Below are positions 23,101 to 33,592 of a stretch of DNA of 64,000 bases, in pieces. This stretch comes from Bromus sterilis (lineage: Eukaryota > Streptophyta > Magnoliopsida > Poales > Poaceae), in assembly GCA_950022295.1 (NCBI GenBank), contig OX465601.1, forward strand, positions 73,603,501 through 73,667,500, written 5' to 3'. Below the pieces are notes generated by a model that was not told where the DNA came from, ran no database searches, and was given only the letters and a program-made list of their open reading frames with translations. Each line of letters opens with the position of its first letter. Within the stretch, counting starts at the first letter, position 1. A program made the translations under genes and the position numbers.

Positions 23101-23649
23101 CTTCGAGAAAGGTTTCATGCCCGGAGCCTTTTTGCGGTGCTGAGGCGGAGGTTGTTGTCTGGGTTGAGGCTGATCTTGAGGCGGAATTTGTATTGAAGCA
23201 GTCATGTCACGGACAAGATTCTTGACCCGGCTGCGAGTGCGTTTGAGGTATAGCTCATATGCCGCTGGAAAGTCTTCCGGAGTGCGCAGTGTGGTTGGAT
23301 CAGGAACGACTCCAGGAGCTGGTGGAGGTCGAGCCTTGATACCCAAGGTCTTCAGTGGCGGATTGACTGCAAACATTTCCTCATGTTGAGGATTCAGCCA
23401 TTGGTAGGCCACCCAACGCTTGGCCCATTCTCTTGTGATCTTCTGGACCCTTTTCTTACGATCATCAGCAGTTTCACGTTCTGGAGTCTTCAGTTTCTTA
23501 TAGAGCTCAGGAGGCAAGTCTTTAGCAGTATCAGTGTACTTGCGCCGAGGAGGCATTTTCTTCAGCTGAGGAGAATGAGGAATTGTACGTTCGAGGTGAG
23601 CTGTAAATGAAGTGAGACTATGAGAACCATACGATTCCTCAGCAGACAT
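20116..23649 (-). CDS. Maximus-type ORF3, 1177 aa, function unknown (env-position ORF)
   Basis: An uninterrupted 1177-codon frame after pol, in the place where SIRE/Maximus elements carry an extra or 'envelope-like' ORF. The N-terminus is basic (MPPRRKYTDTAKDLPPELYK at residues 32-51). Residues about 110-260 are Pro/Gln/Lys-rich. Residues about 270-430 are charged and probably helical (FLINEIHQRDLQKQLKAKLK). A low-complexity Pro/Ala/Ser/Thr and acidic region follows at about 430-700. A compact domain lies at about 710-960 (FFNAMSFFQEGIQNPYHSAP, FCSECIHWNEELVLQFYATL), resembling plant transposon-associated domains of unknown role. I see no signal peptide or membrane segment, so an envelope role is not supported. 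It stays open although gag and pol are broken. A TATA box lies 361 bp upstream. Confidence 0.7.
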   Translation of the reverse strand: MSAEESYGSHSLTSFTAHLERTIPHSPQLKKMPPRRKYTDTAKDLPPELYKKLKTPERETADDRKKRVQKITREWAKRWVAYQWLNPQHEEMFAVNPPLKTLGIKARPPPAPGVVPDPTTLRTPEDFPAAYELYLKRTRSRVKNLVRDMTASIQIPPQDQPQPRQQPPPQHRKKAPGMKPFSKTSTKPQVVGSSCQRTDGAAPSSRIRTDESGAPEASTTMPQHQLKTKTVLQRGPRPSPKKTAMRGAIHHTPQSSDDEDEFEDLAGFVATEADKIEYVRAAARRKAEATGSEIPLLLDPKKILEYIDIWSVKPDTPLDDLDIPKDIKFYVQQFLINEIHQRDLQKQLKAKLKKVLSDFKKKPITEVTPQEFVEHQCEVQRLNIEFAANRTYIGKSKERISHQMVKLMKLRQPASSAPTDASAKSLKRTAEAQPSTPPTAKKPTVDEPIDATPLSSAPPSKQVAVTTILVTAASTPPQNPQRSLIVFTPPPAATPIVPTPPSPPPPVITEVEDMDIDIMDHGTPRVHDEDFGLTNSPTHTVFSPEPHSDTVTEVLPDTSLRSEASVGASSSASDADDPEASSAPTHSAADTDAASNTTTDTHAAAPKSDQSAAEVEAEHSTNAPPEAENSTNANAGTSKDGSEDKQATSPRLPKDPKEPEASAAPPPQPQASLQIEVPQAPSPHQGLVQARSLCPKQKQPFFRDLEADDTPSFDVADFFNAMSFFQEGIQNPYHSAPPRKLLRFWTATQKNYYASVLYNQNKLFPHKHIPLMDMEALPCFNNVLQDLHHAQLLQFCSECIHWNEELVLQFYATLYVSGNPLDINTWVLEWMTEHHHYTITVPKAIDILELPQCTSPAACSYGSQILRDDLMNMLMKPLAPEAPARTMFPVSELQYLPSTLYRILAKTFCPIKGYESSAEEVVGVMKNILHNLCMSGPINVPDFFFRTLADAAQNPHILKPYAPWIMKLIRVVTRIEYQPDHPNHRTYLPPVEVLQHTIATNDKGKGIFYEEVLPTNSLGGNIRHPQSRTTDETRTHASTEDTTQARVMTDRELLISLHQKVDRNHDWVKRQFSEILSYMAHTHSSVKKVHQYAHHTYQHLNALMREVITPEDLAKLELQQPPIPAIRPPRQFRRCTTPPLAMDSYSSNQEMTAEEAEDTAACPHTATDCLRRDSPQP

Positions 23650-24674
23650 GTACCTGTGACAGAATTAAGTTGCGAGGGAAGTGGGGTACGGTTATATGCA
23701 TTCATGAGGAATAGGCTGAGGAAAGCAAAGGAATGAGTCATAGGTACAGGTCTCAGAAAGCTAGCAGTACAGTTGAGGATGAACTGGCATGAGGATACAA
23801 CAGTACTGAGGAATATTATGCTGAGGAATGGACCACTGAGGAATAAGCATACCAGACTTGAGGCGAATGCAGAGGAACAATGTGTCTTCGTCCCCGACGA
23901 CGGTGAACACCGGCGATGTGAGCTCTCGAGCTTGAGGAGCTCAAGGGCGGCAGCACGAGAGAGAGGGAGGCGTTGGGGGGGTAAATGACCGGGGGGGGGG
24001 GGTAGAGGGCTATTTATAGAGGGGTGAAAGCTGAGGAGGTTGCGAAATTAGTGGACGAGATAGCCCCTGATTGTTGGGATCCTTAGTGGATATCGTGATG
24101 GTGGGTAATTATGGCGTGCGGTAAAATCGCAACAAATTGAAGACAGTTGTAACAGAAAATCCGTAATTTGAGGATCTTGAGGACAAAGGCTGAAGACGAA
24201 GACATATGGTCTCAGGCGAATGAAGGTCTCAGCCTGAGGAATATATAATTTCCGGATGAACGCATATGAGATAGACAGATTAGATAAGTGAGCACAGAGG
24301 GATGGGTCCGATCACGTTCACCTAGTTGAAGAAGCAAAAAAACTGAAGATCAATAACTATAGGTGAACGCTGTTGAGGACAAACACAATAATCATCAGTA
24401 ATGAAGACTTCGAATCCTGAGGAAGATCAATAACATCAAATCCTGAGGAAGTTGAGGAACACCAAATCCTGAGGTGTTTGGGCGGTGGCGCTACCCACCT
24501 TATAGGGAATGAGACACTTGATACCATACAATTATCGTATGGATCTTGAGTCAATTCCACGTTAATTTCTTCACACTTAGCAAGGTAGTTCCTCATGAGT
24601 TGAGGAGTACGACGCATCGTGTGTTGTGCATCAGGATTCTTCAATATTGTTTAAGCGTGAGGATGTGTGTCCAT
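23650..24674 (-). other. pol-ORF3 spacer with promoter-like leader
   Basis: 1025 bp without a pol or ORF3 frame. Reading toward ORF3, a TATA box (24019-24010) is followed by C-rich and CT-rich leader-like sequence (CCTCCCTCTCTCTCGTGC near 23960). Before the ATG comes TAATTCTGTCACAG (about 23672-23659), which could be a 3' splice site. No coding frame longer than about 95 codons is supported here. Confidence 0.5.
24010..24019 (-). promoter_or_regulatory. Candidate internal TATA box for ORF3
   Basis: CTATAAATAG on the minus strand, identical to the decamer in both LTRs of this element, 361 bp upstream of the ORF3 ATG. A run of C on its upstream side mirrors the GC-rich flank of the LTR box. 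Activity is inferred only. Confidence 0.45.
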
Positions 24675-26310
24675 TCACTGGATGTTTGAGGAATCTAAGA
24701 TATTTAGCTCACACCTCAGAGTGCTAAATCGCTTCTCATCCAAAGGCTTAGTGAATATATCAGCAAGTTGATCTTCAGTCTTCACGTGGCTGATGACGAT
24801 ATCTTCCTTCAAGACTTGATCCCGAAGAAAGTGATACCGTATTTCAATATGCTTCATCCTCGAGTGCTGTACCGGATTCTGAGAGATCTTGATGGCGCTC
24901 TCATTGTCACATAGTAGTGGTACTTTCTTCAGTTTGATGCCGTAGTCCTTCAGAGTTTGCTTCATCCAAAGAAGCTGTGAGCAGCTTGCACCAGCAGCAA
25001 TGTATTCAGCTTCAGCGGTGGAGAGAGAGACGCAGTTCTGCTTCTTCGATGACCAGCACACAAGAGAACGTCCGAGGAAGTGACATGTTCCTGAGGTAGA
25101 CTTCCGATCCACTCGATCTCCAGCATAATCTGAGTCTGAGTACCCAATGAGATCCAGCTGTGTGCCTTTTGGATACCATAAGCCTAGCGACGGGGTGTGA
25201 GCCAAATATCGAAGAATTCGTTTCACCGCTTGGTGATGCGAGTCCTTTGGTGCCGCTTGAAATCGGGCACACATGCAAACGCTCAACATTATATCAGGCC
25301 TGGATGCACATAGATATAACAGAGAACCTATCATGGAGCGGTATACCTTTTGATCGTAGTCCTTGCCATTTTCATCGGGGCCAAGTTGTCCGTTTGTAGG
25401 CATCGGTGTTTTGATGCCCTTGCAGTCTTGTATTCTGAATTTCCTCAGGCACTCCTTGAGATACTTCTCCTGAGAGATGAAGATGCCGTTGCTTTGTTGA
25501 CGAATTTGGAGTCCTAAGAAGAACTTCAGCTCGCCCATCATCGACATCTGATACTGTTCACTCATCAAGAATGCAAATTCTTCACTGTATTTCTTGTTAG
25601 TGCATCCAAATATTATGTCATCAACATAAATTTGACATATGAATAATGCATCATCATATCGTTTTGTGAAAAGAGTTGGGTCGAGGGAATCAGATTTGAA
25701 GCCCTTGCTGATGAGGAAGTCCCTTAGTGTGTCATACCAAGCCCGAGGGGCTTGCTTTAGTCCATAGAGGGCTTTCTTCAATCTGTACACCATATCAGCC
25801 TTCTTGGCGTCTTCAAAACCTGGAGGTTGAGCAACATATACTTCTTCCTCGATATTACCATTGAGGAAGGCACTTTTCACATCCATTTGATATAACTTGA
25901 TATTATGATGATTAGAGAATGCAAGCATAATGCGAATGGACTCAAGTCTAGCTACAGGAGCGAAGGTTTCACCGAAGTCGATCCCCTCGACTTGAGTATA
26001 TCCCTGAGCTACGAGACGTGCTTTGTTTCTGATGACTTGTCCATCTTCATCAAGTTTGTTGCGGTAGATCCACTTCGTGCCGATGACATTGTGAACTCGA
26101 GGATCAGGACGTTTGACTAGTTCCCAAACATCATTCAGTTTAAACTGAAGAAGTTTGTCTTGCATTGCCTGAATCCATTCCGCTTCTCGGAATGCCTCGG
26201 TGACTTTGGTGGGCTCTGAAATTGATACAAACGAGAAATGCCCACAAAAGTTAGCTATGCGATTAGCTCTTGCACGAGTAAGAGGACCTGGTAGGTTGAT
26301 GTCAGCAAAG
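24675..26310 (-). pseudogene. Maximus-type pol, RT and RNase H part
   Basis: Frame 26594-24675, used from about 26310 onward. RT begins after ADINLPGPLTRARANRIANF and contains NDVWELV, GTKWIYRNKLDEDG, QMDVKSAFLNGNIEEEVYV and the catalytic YVDDIIFG. RNase H shows YSDSDYAGD, STAEAEYIAA and LLCDNESAIKISQNP, so its acidic residues are present, followed by HIEIRYHFLRD and the end at 24675. RT and RNase H are themselves open to the natural end. They are out of frame with the upstream integrase because of one extra base in an A run (26307-26309), seen as CTTT on the coding strand. Confidence 0.9.
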
Positions 26311-27969
26311 GATCTTGTCCACTTGAACTTCATTTGCCACACGAGGAAGTCGAGGAGGATGATCTTGAGGCGCATCTTCGTCACTGCTGTCAGATTCGTT
26401 AGCATCAACTTCAGGTGCTTCAGGAGCTTCAGGCGTATCAGGTGCCTCAGGATCAGGATCGTCATCAGGATTATTCGCTTCAGGATTTGGGTGTTCTTCA
26501 GGAGCAGGAGGTATGTGGATTTCTTCAGAATGATCCACAGGAATGATGTCACCAGCACCCATCTTCTTGATCTGTTCTTCAGGTGGTGCTTCACCTAAAT
26601 CATGTGGCAGGTGCTCTCTTTGGGAGCCATCAGACTCATCAAAACGCACGTCTACAGTTTCAACAATTTTATAATGACTAATGTTGAAGACTCTGTAGGT
26701 GTGCGAGTTGATACCATAACCAAGCATGAAACCCTCACATGCTTTGGGTGCAAATTTGGACTCGTGATGAGGATCACGTATCCAGCAAGGTGCACCGAAT
26801 ACTTTGAAGTAACTTACATTGGGTTTCTTACCGACCATTAACTCGTATGAAGTTTTATTGAAGAACTTATGAAGATACACTCGATTGACGATGTGGCATG
26901 CAATGTTGATTGCTTCAGCCCACCACTTGAGTGGAGTATTGTACTCAGCCAGCATCGTGTGAGCCATCTCGATGAGGGTTCGATTCTTTCTCTCAACAAC
27001 ACAATTTTGCTGAGGAGTGTATGGCGCTGAGAATTCATGAGTAATTCCCAAGTCATCGAGGAATTCTTCCACACTGAAGTTCTTGAACTCAGTGCCGTTG
27101 TCGCTTCGAATGTGCTTGATCTTCAGGTTGTAGTTGTTCATGACACGCTGAGCGAAGCACTTGAGGATTGCTAGAGTTGCTGACTTATAGAGAAGAAAAT
27201 GCACCCAAGTGTATCGTGAGAAGTCGTCAACAATAACAAGACCATACATATTACCTCCAAAGCTCGAATACTTTGGAGGACCAAATAGATCCATGTGAAG
27301 CAATTCCAGTGGTCTCGTAGTGGTCATGATGGTCTTTGCTGGGTGGTTTGCCTTGGTCATCTTTCCAGCTTCGCAGGCACCACAGAGCCGGTCCTTTGAG
27401 AATCTGATTTTCTCAATCCCGAGGACATGTTTCTTCAGTACCAGCTTCTGAAGATTTCTCATTCCAGCGTGGCCGAGTCTTCGATGCCATAGCCAGCACT
27501 CCGAGGCTCGTGCCATGAGACATGTAGCAACCTGAGGACCTTCAGAGAAATCTACAATATACAAGTCACCTTTCCTAATCCCACTGAAGACAGTGGATTT
27601 ATCGCTAACCATGAAGACAATACAACCATGTTTTCCGAAGAGAACAGCGAGATCAAGATCACACAGCATAGATACAGACATCAAGTTGTATCCAAGAGAT
27701 TCAACAAGCATGACCTTATCAATGTGTTGGTCTCGTGAGATGGCCACTCTGCCGAGATCCAATACCTTACTTTTACCTTTATCAGCGAAGGTGATGGTTT
27801 TCTTTGAAGAAGGACTCAGTGATGATTCCATAAGAAGACTTCTGTCACCAGTCATGTGATTTGTGCATCCACTATCCATCACCCATTCAGTCTTTTCCTG
27901 CAAATGAATTAGTATCTCATACAACAAGTTATGAGCCAGTCTCAGTTTGAGGAGTTTAAGATTCATCAA
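26302..27969 (-). pseudogene. Maximus-type pol, protease and integrase part
   Basis: A 555-codon frame. The protease motif is WVMDSGCTNHMTGD (Asp32 of the frame). The pre-integrase zinc region is WHRRLGHAGMRNL with CGACEAGK. The integrase core has LLHMDLFGPPKYSS, HIRSDNGTEFKN and TPQQNCVVERKNRT, so the D, D and E residues are present. The usual Gly in QQNGVVER is Cys here. An acidic, Pro-rich linker follows, and the frame ends at 26302 owing to the one-base insertion noted for the RT part. Upstream the same frame runs back through a stop at about 28114 into the gag tail frame, so the gag-pol junction is also closed or relies on readthrough. Confidence 0.9.
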
Positions 27970-28113
27970 AATTTATTCCTCAGGATGTTCCTCAGGATTG
28001 ATTCTATGAAATCAAGCAATATAATTATCCTTCAACTGACTCATTTGTTATTGTCCTGGGCATATGATCTGCAGAAATTGTAATTGCCACAGGACATGTC
28101 CCTGCAAGGATGA

Positions 28114-28907
28114 TTAGTTCTTAACCACCCACATCTTTATGGGTGGTCTTGAGGCACATGAGGATTGATGAGGATAATGAGACTTAATGGGGTGTGAGAT
28201 GGCAGCATCAGGATAAACAAATGAATAAGCATTCTTATGAGGAGCTTCCCTGTGAACAAAATGGTTAGCAGATACATGATTATAATCATTTCCTTTTGAG
28301 GTATCGTCCTCAGATGATATCCTCAGCTCATTTGCATCTGCATTCACAGGAAGGTTAGTGATGAGATCCTTTGGCACCCAGATCTTCTTGACTGGAGGAC
28401 CGTTCCTGCAGTTAGTTCAATGTATCTGGCAAATACCTTACCATTACCCTTCTTAAACAGTTTATAGTTTGAGTCAAATGACTCAATCATCACATCTGAA
28501 GAAACAACATCATAACCAGATAAGGTATAGGGGTCAGGAGGAGGCATCATTGCCCGAACCCAGATGGTCTCAGGATATTTTTCAGGTTTCCAGTAAGACC
28601 CATCAGGGTTGAGTCTCCGAGAGAATGCGATGCCTTCTTTCCTCGGGTTTCTGTTGAGGATCTGTTTCTTGAGGATGTCACAGAGAGTCTGATGTCCTTT
28701 CAGACTCTTGAACATGCCTGTTTCCAGTAGACTCTTCAACCTAGCATTTTCTTCAGCAATGTCTATGGTATCCTCAGATGAGGGGTTAGATACCACAGAA
28801 GTAATAGAGATAACAGAGTCTGAAGACATTGAGGAACTAGACACAGAGATGATTTGATCATTTTCAATGCATTTTAAACAGGGAGGATTGAATCCTTCTT
28901 GTGGCAT
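28114..28907 (-). pseudogene. Maximus-type gag tail (frame-shifted)
   Basis: Two frames, 28907-28344 and 28377-28114, continue the gag in the order known for SIRE/Maximus. Markers are GFNPPCLKCIENDQIISVSS, a Ser-rich stretch, ENARLKSLLETGMFKSLKGH and NPDGSYWKPEKYPETIWV, then VPKDLITNLPV-like sequence in the other frame. A frame change lies between about 28420 and 28377. A TAG just upstream (about 28913) separates this from the coiled-coil part. The role in the lineage is not well defined. Confidence 0.75.
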
Positions 28908-29084
28908 GATGAGCTATTGGGAGAGGAGTGACTCATTTTCTTTCCTCAGATCGTCATGAGACATCCTTACACGTTCAAGTTCTTGTTTCCTCATGAGGAA
29001 CTCATGAGACAACTTTTCATGATCGGTAAGGAGTGCCTCATGCCGATTGAACAAGTCATCAAACTTTGACTGAAGAATTTTTGA

Positions 29085-30515
29085 TTAATCAGTCAACTTT
29101 TGAGTCTTCGTCATTTCCTCAACCAACATATCATCACTTTTGTTTAATGAGATTTGAGTCTTTTCAAGTGCACGTTGTTGCTTAGATGCAAGTTTAGCAA
29201 GTTTAGCATAGTTTTCATCAGGTTCTTCATCAGAGGGTTCATCTGATGATGAGTAAGAAGATACCTTGGAGGACTTGGCCATGAAGCAGAAGGAAGGAAT
29301 TGTGTCTTCAGCTTCATCATCAGCATGTGATGGACCAGATTCCTCAGTGCTGAAGATTGACTTTGATACAAGTGTCGTGGCAAGAGCCAAACCAGCCACA
29401 CCCTCAGATTCTTCAGATTCTTCTTCCTCAGCATCAGGGTTGGAACCAGATTCTTCCGAGTCCAATTCTTTCCCGAGATAAGCGCGAGCCTTACGGGAAC
29501 TACTATTCCTGTATCCAGAAGACTTTGAGGATCTTGAGGATTTCTTCTTTGTCTTTTCATCAGAACTTTCATCTTTCCCTTTCTTCTTCTTCTTCAGTTT
29601 AGCTTCTTTTTCCCATAGAGGACAATCAGCGATGTAGTGCCCAGGTTTCTTGCACTTGTGGCAAACTCTCTTTCTAGCTTCGACAGAATCATCATCTTTG
29701 CTTTTTCTTGAGGATGACCTTAAGGAATTTCCGAAGCGATTCTTCTTCGTGAACCTTTGAAACTTTCTGGTAAGGAGAGCAAGTTCACGGCTGAGGGTCT
29801 CAGGATTATCAGTATCAGCCTCAGACTCTTCATCAGAGGACACTCTACGTGCTCTAGCTTTTAGCGCGCGGACCTTTGGCGTGGAGCTGTATAGGTCTCG
29901 TTTTTCAGAGAGCTTCAGTTCATGAGCATTGATGCGCTCGAGAATGTCAGCTGGATCCAGAGTCTTGAAGTCAGGCCTTTCTTGAATCATCAGTGATAGG
30001 AACTCAAATGAGTCATCCAGCGACCTCAGCAGTTTCTTCACAACTTCGTGATCTGTGATATCAACAGCACCAAGAGCTTGAAGTTCATTGGATATGTCAG
30101 TGAGTCTGTCAAAGGTTTGTTGTACGTGCTCATTATCTAGCCTCTTGAACCGATTGAATAGAATGCGGAGTGTATCAACTCGTGAGTCTCGTTGAGCTGA
30201 GACCCCTTCATTAACTTTAGACAGTCTCGTCCATATCTTCTTTGCAGTATCCAGACCACTGATACGGTTGAACTGAGCCTTATTGAGATGACCACCAATG
30301 ATGCTTCGAGCTTTCGCATCAAGCTGCCAGTTTTTCTTGACAACCTCAGGAGCAGTCATCAGATTTGCTTCAGGGATGCCTTGATCAACAATGTCCCACA
30401 TATCCTTGTCAATGGCTTCAAGATGCATCCTCATCTTGTTCTTCCAGTATGGGTAATCTGTTCCGTCGAAGATGGGGCAGTTTGAGGCAACGCTCATTGT
30501 ACCTGAGGTCGACAT
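29085..30515 (-). pseudogene. Maximus-type gag (N-terminal 476 codons)
   Basis: Capsid-type protein of the element. The N-terminus (FDGTDYPYWKNKMRMHLEAI) and the UBN2-like helical domain (residues about 10-220) are followed by a CCHC knuckle at residues 285-298 (CHKCKKPGHYIADC). A Lys/Ser-rich then acidic stretch comes next. The frame ends at a TAA (29085-29087). The same frame continues beyond it with coiled-coil-like sequence to another stop near 28913, so at least two nonsense codons interrupt gag. The start is the first ATG, 53 bp after the PBS. Confidence 0.88.
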
Positions 30516-30567
30516 AACTAAAACTCCAGGTGGTTAAACCGAATCACACAGAACAAGGGAGTACCAA

Positions 30568-30581
30568 GCTCTGATACCAAT
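30568..30581 (-). other. Primer-binding site of Maximus-type element
   Basis: On the minus strand, ATTGGTATCAGAGC directly follows the LTR end CTTTCA; complementary to initiator tRNA-Met. Confidence 0.93.
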
Positions 30582-32237
30582 TGAAAGTGCAATATATCGA
30601 CCAGAGGGGGGGTGAATGGGAGATTTTCAATTTTACTACCAGATTTTGTTTTTCTTCAGGACTGAAGCAATTCTGAAGCTGAAGAAGTAACCAAAATCAT
30701 GAAGAAATGAAACTTTGCAGAATGTAATCATTAGGGCAGCACATCATAATGCAACAGAAATAAATCAATTCAGATAAGCAGAAGTGCTTCAAATGCATAG
30801 TATGAAGACAAATAGCAGAGGGAGAGGTGAAGCACAAGAAGTCAACATTGATACTGAAGACATAAAACTGAAGCTTAAGAGATTGAAGAGATGTCACCAG
30901 TAATTGAAGACATTGGTTTGGTAGACCAGTTCAAGTTGCTGTGACAACTCTACGTCTGGTTGGAGAGGCTGAGATTCAACTCAGAAGACATAGTCTTCAC
31001 CTTGTTCTCCTTGAACTAAAGTCCTCAGACTCCGTCCAATAACTCAGGTGAGTCTTCAAGGTAGACTCCCGAAACCTTTACAGACTCAGTCACTTCGGGA
31101 AGTCACAATTGCATCTTGACTTCCTCAGACTGAAGACTTCTACACCGGCTGGAAGATCACAGTCTTCAAGAGTAAAAAGCTTCGGATCACTCGAACCGAC
31201 TTCCTCAGAAATGCTCAACTACTCAGGCTGGTGGTTTTCCTCACATAGGTTCTTTAGTTTCCTCAGAGGTGGGTTGCTCTCAAATGACAAGTGTCAGTTT
31301 TTCTCTGGGAGCAGCCAACCCACAAATGGGGCTGGGGGTGGCTATTTATAGCCGCGGAGCAACCCAAGGTGAAAGGACATAAATGCCCATGCATGCAATT
31401 ACTCTCATGCCCTCAGAAATGACCGTTGCTAGACAAGTTCTAGCCTCTCACCACGCAACACGTGGCACGGTCAAAGTATTCTCTCTCCAGACTCCTCAAC
31501 CGAAGTTAGTTACCTCAGTGTCCTGAAGAACAACGTCTCAGACACATGAGGACTGAACTTCTACTGCAGGAGATCTCACTCTCTTCAGGAGAACTGCACT
31601 CGCAGTCTCCAGACTCATCAACCGAAGACAAATTCCTCAGTGTCCTAAAGAACAACGTCTCAGACACCCGAGGAACTGAACTTCTACTGCAGGAGATTTC
31701 TCTCTCTTCAGGAGAACTGCACTCGTAGTCTCCAGACTCCTCAACCGAAGACAAATTCCTCAGTGTCCTGAAGAACAACGTCTCAGACACCCGAGGAACT
31801 GAACTTCTACTGCAGGAGATTTCCTCAGGGTTTTTCTTCAGGATTCCTAACTGAGCACTTCCTCAGACCTTCGGAACTCGTTTTCTTCAACCCCTTCAAC
31901 AGTGCGGTGTTTTCCTATGACTCAAGAAGTATAAAAAGTCTTAGCGAAGACTACGCGTCAACTTCGTCTTTAGCGCGAACTTCCTCAGGATCGTCTTCAG
32001 CTTCAGCTTCAACTGAACGCTTCAGGATCCTACTTCCTCAGGATTTCGCGCAACCTCATTCTTCAGGAAACACACCGATTTCTCCAATGTTCCTCAACAT
32101 TTTGGGGGGTCGACATTGGTGGTTAAACACCTCATCAGGGACTGTTCTCCTGTGTATACTCACAAACACATCAGTCCCTTAACCGTTTTGTCATCAAACT
32201 CCAAAACCTCAAGGGGAAGGCACTTGATGCACTTACA
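30582..32237 (-). repeat. Maximus-type 5' LTR
   Basis: 1656 bp. Differences from the 3' LTR include CTTC/CTTG near 30789 and GGGAAG/GTGAAG near 31097. It carries the promoter TATA box at 31342-31351 and the roughly 122-bp tandem array. Confidence 0.93.
31342..31351 (-). promoter_or_regulatory. TATA box of Maximus-type 5' LTR promoter
   Basis: CTATAAATAG on the minus strand, flanked by GC-rich sequence; expected driver of the genomic transcript. Confidence 0.6.
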
Positions 32238-32242
32238 AAAAT
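32238..32242 (+). repeat. Target-site duplication AAAAT (right)
   Basis: Exact match to 18000-18004. Confidence 0.95.
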
Positions 32243-32413
32243 TAGTCCAACTTTTTTATTTTTTATATCTGTTTCCATATTTGCATTTTTAGTTACAAGT
32301 GTGGATCCAAGTACCTCTACAACAACTGCTCCAAGGTCTGTTGCAACGAATTGTTCTCCAGCTGCTGCTACCAACACAACTTCTCCAATAATGAGGAAAA
32401 CCAATTATGTTGC
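32243..32413 (+). pseudogene. MULE 3' coding tail (continued)
   Basis: Begins with a partial third copy of the duplicated block (TTTCCATATTTGC). An open Ser/Thr-rich stretch follows (SVDPSTSTTTAPRSVATNCS), similar in composition to the tail at 17613-17700. It is cut at 32414 by an Athila-type LTR. Assignment to the MULE is by continuity and composition. Confidence 0.5.
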
Positions 32414-33592
32414 TGATACGTCCCAAACGTATCTATAATTTTTGCTTGTTCCATGATCTTTTAGGTGACATTGCTATGTGTTTTGCTACACTTTTATATC
32501 TTTTTACACATATTTGGACTAACCTACTAACTCAGTGCACCCAGTGCCAGTTTTTGTCTGCTAATGTGTGTGAATAGTTTTGTTCCATATTTACAGAGCT
32601 CCAAAAATTCGAGGAAAAATAGATAAAAAAATCAGCAGGACGGAAGCTTCCAGATCACCGAAGGAGAGCCGGAGAGGAGCCAGGCCCCACCCAGGCGACC
32701 AGGTGGCGCGACCCCCCTCCTGGCCGCGGCACCAGGGCGCCTGGGGGAGGGGCCACCCCTGGTGCCCCCCTTCGGCCTATATTTACTCCTCGCTCTAAAA
32801 AACCTCGCAGAGAGCCCCGCATCATGATTTTCACCTTTATTCCCCCACCGCCGCGCTTCCAAGATCGGGAGCACCAAAAGACCTCTTTCCGACACCCTGC
32901 CGGAGGGAGGATTGACCTTTGGGAGCTTCTCCACCACTATGAGCGCTTCCCGGATGTACCGTGAGTAGTCCTCCTTGGACCATGGGTCCATACCAGTAGC
33001 TATGTTATATCTTCTCTCCAATCTTGTGCTTCAATTCTTAGCCCTTGTGAGCTGCCCTGCATGATCAAGGCACCTATGTAATTTTCCTGCTGTTGCTATG
33101 ATGTGTTTGCTGGGATCCGATGGATTATGAGATTATGTTCAGATTGTGATTAGTTATATATTTGGTTCTCCTTTTATATTTTGTTCTTGAGTAATTCTTG
33201 CAAGTTCTCCTGCTATGGCAAGTTGTAGATAGTAACTCCAAGAGGGAGCGTTATGCTAGATTGTGGGTTCATGCCCCCCGATGTCTAGCTTGAGTGACAG
33301 AAACATGAGAATAGGGGATGTGCTGTTGCCACTAGGGAGAAAACAACGGTTCTTGTAACCGCGGTTGCAAGGATTGTTTATCTTACACAAAGTTTATTAA
33401 TGCAGTTGTGTGTTGCTTTGAGTTTACACTTTGGGTGGGGCTCGCAACTTAATACCAGAGAGATGTTCTGGATAGATATCTCAAGGTGGATGATTAGTGA
33501 GTAGATACAGTTGGATTTCGGTCTACTTGTCTTGGCGTACTGCCCATACTTTTGAGCCTCTAACTTTTTTTGCAGCATAATTAGATAGAAGG
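32414..33592 (+). mobile_element. Athila-type LTR, 3'-truncated
   Basis: Starts TGATACGTCC and matches sister LTRs through GATGTTCTGGATAGATATC and GGCGTACTGCCC. It then breaks at about 33592, where sister LTRs would continue for another 450 bp or so. The missing end and the start of the next element were probably lost in one deletion. It is probably the 5' LTR of the element whose gag appears at 63308-64000. Confidence 0.75.

Larger units (their letters stand above)
18005..32237 (-). mobile_element. Complete Copia retrotransposon of Maximus/SIRE type with extra ORF
   Basis: A 14,233-bp element transcribed right to left. The order is 5' LTR (30582-32237), PBS, gag, pol, a long third ORF, PPT and 3' LTR (18005-19660). 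Both LTRs are 1656 bp and, read on the minus strand, run from TGTAAGTGCATC to CTTTCA. A perfect 5-bp duplication bounds it. About eleven LTR differences by eye (roughly 0.7%) suggest about 0.25 Myr at 1.3e-8 per site per year. Large size, a gag with an extended tail and an ORF after RNase H are the marks of the SIRE/Maximus lineage. Gag and pol are disrupted, while the third ORF is open. Confidence 0.93.

Noticed and set aside
20116..23649. Calling ORF3 a true envelope protein
   Set aside because: No signal peptide, furin-like site or transmembrane helix is visible; position alone is not enough.
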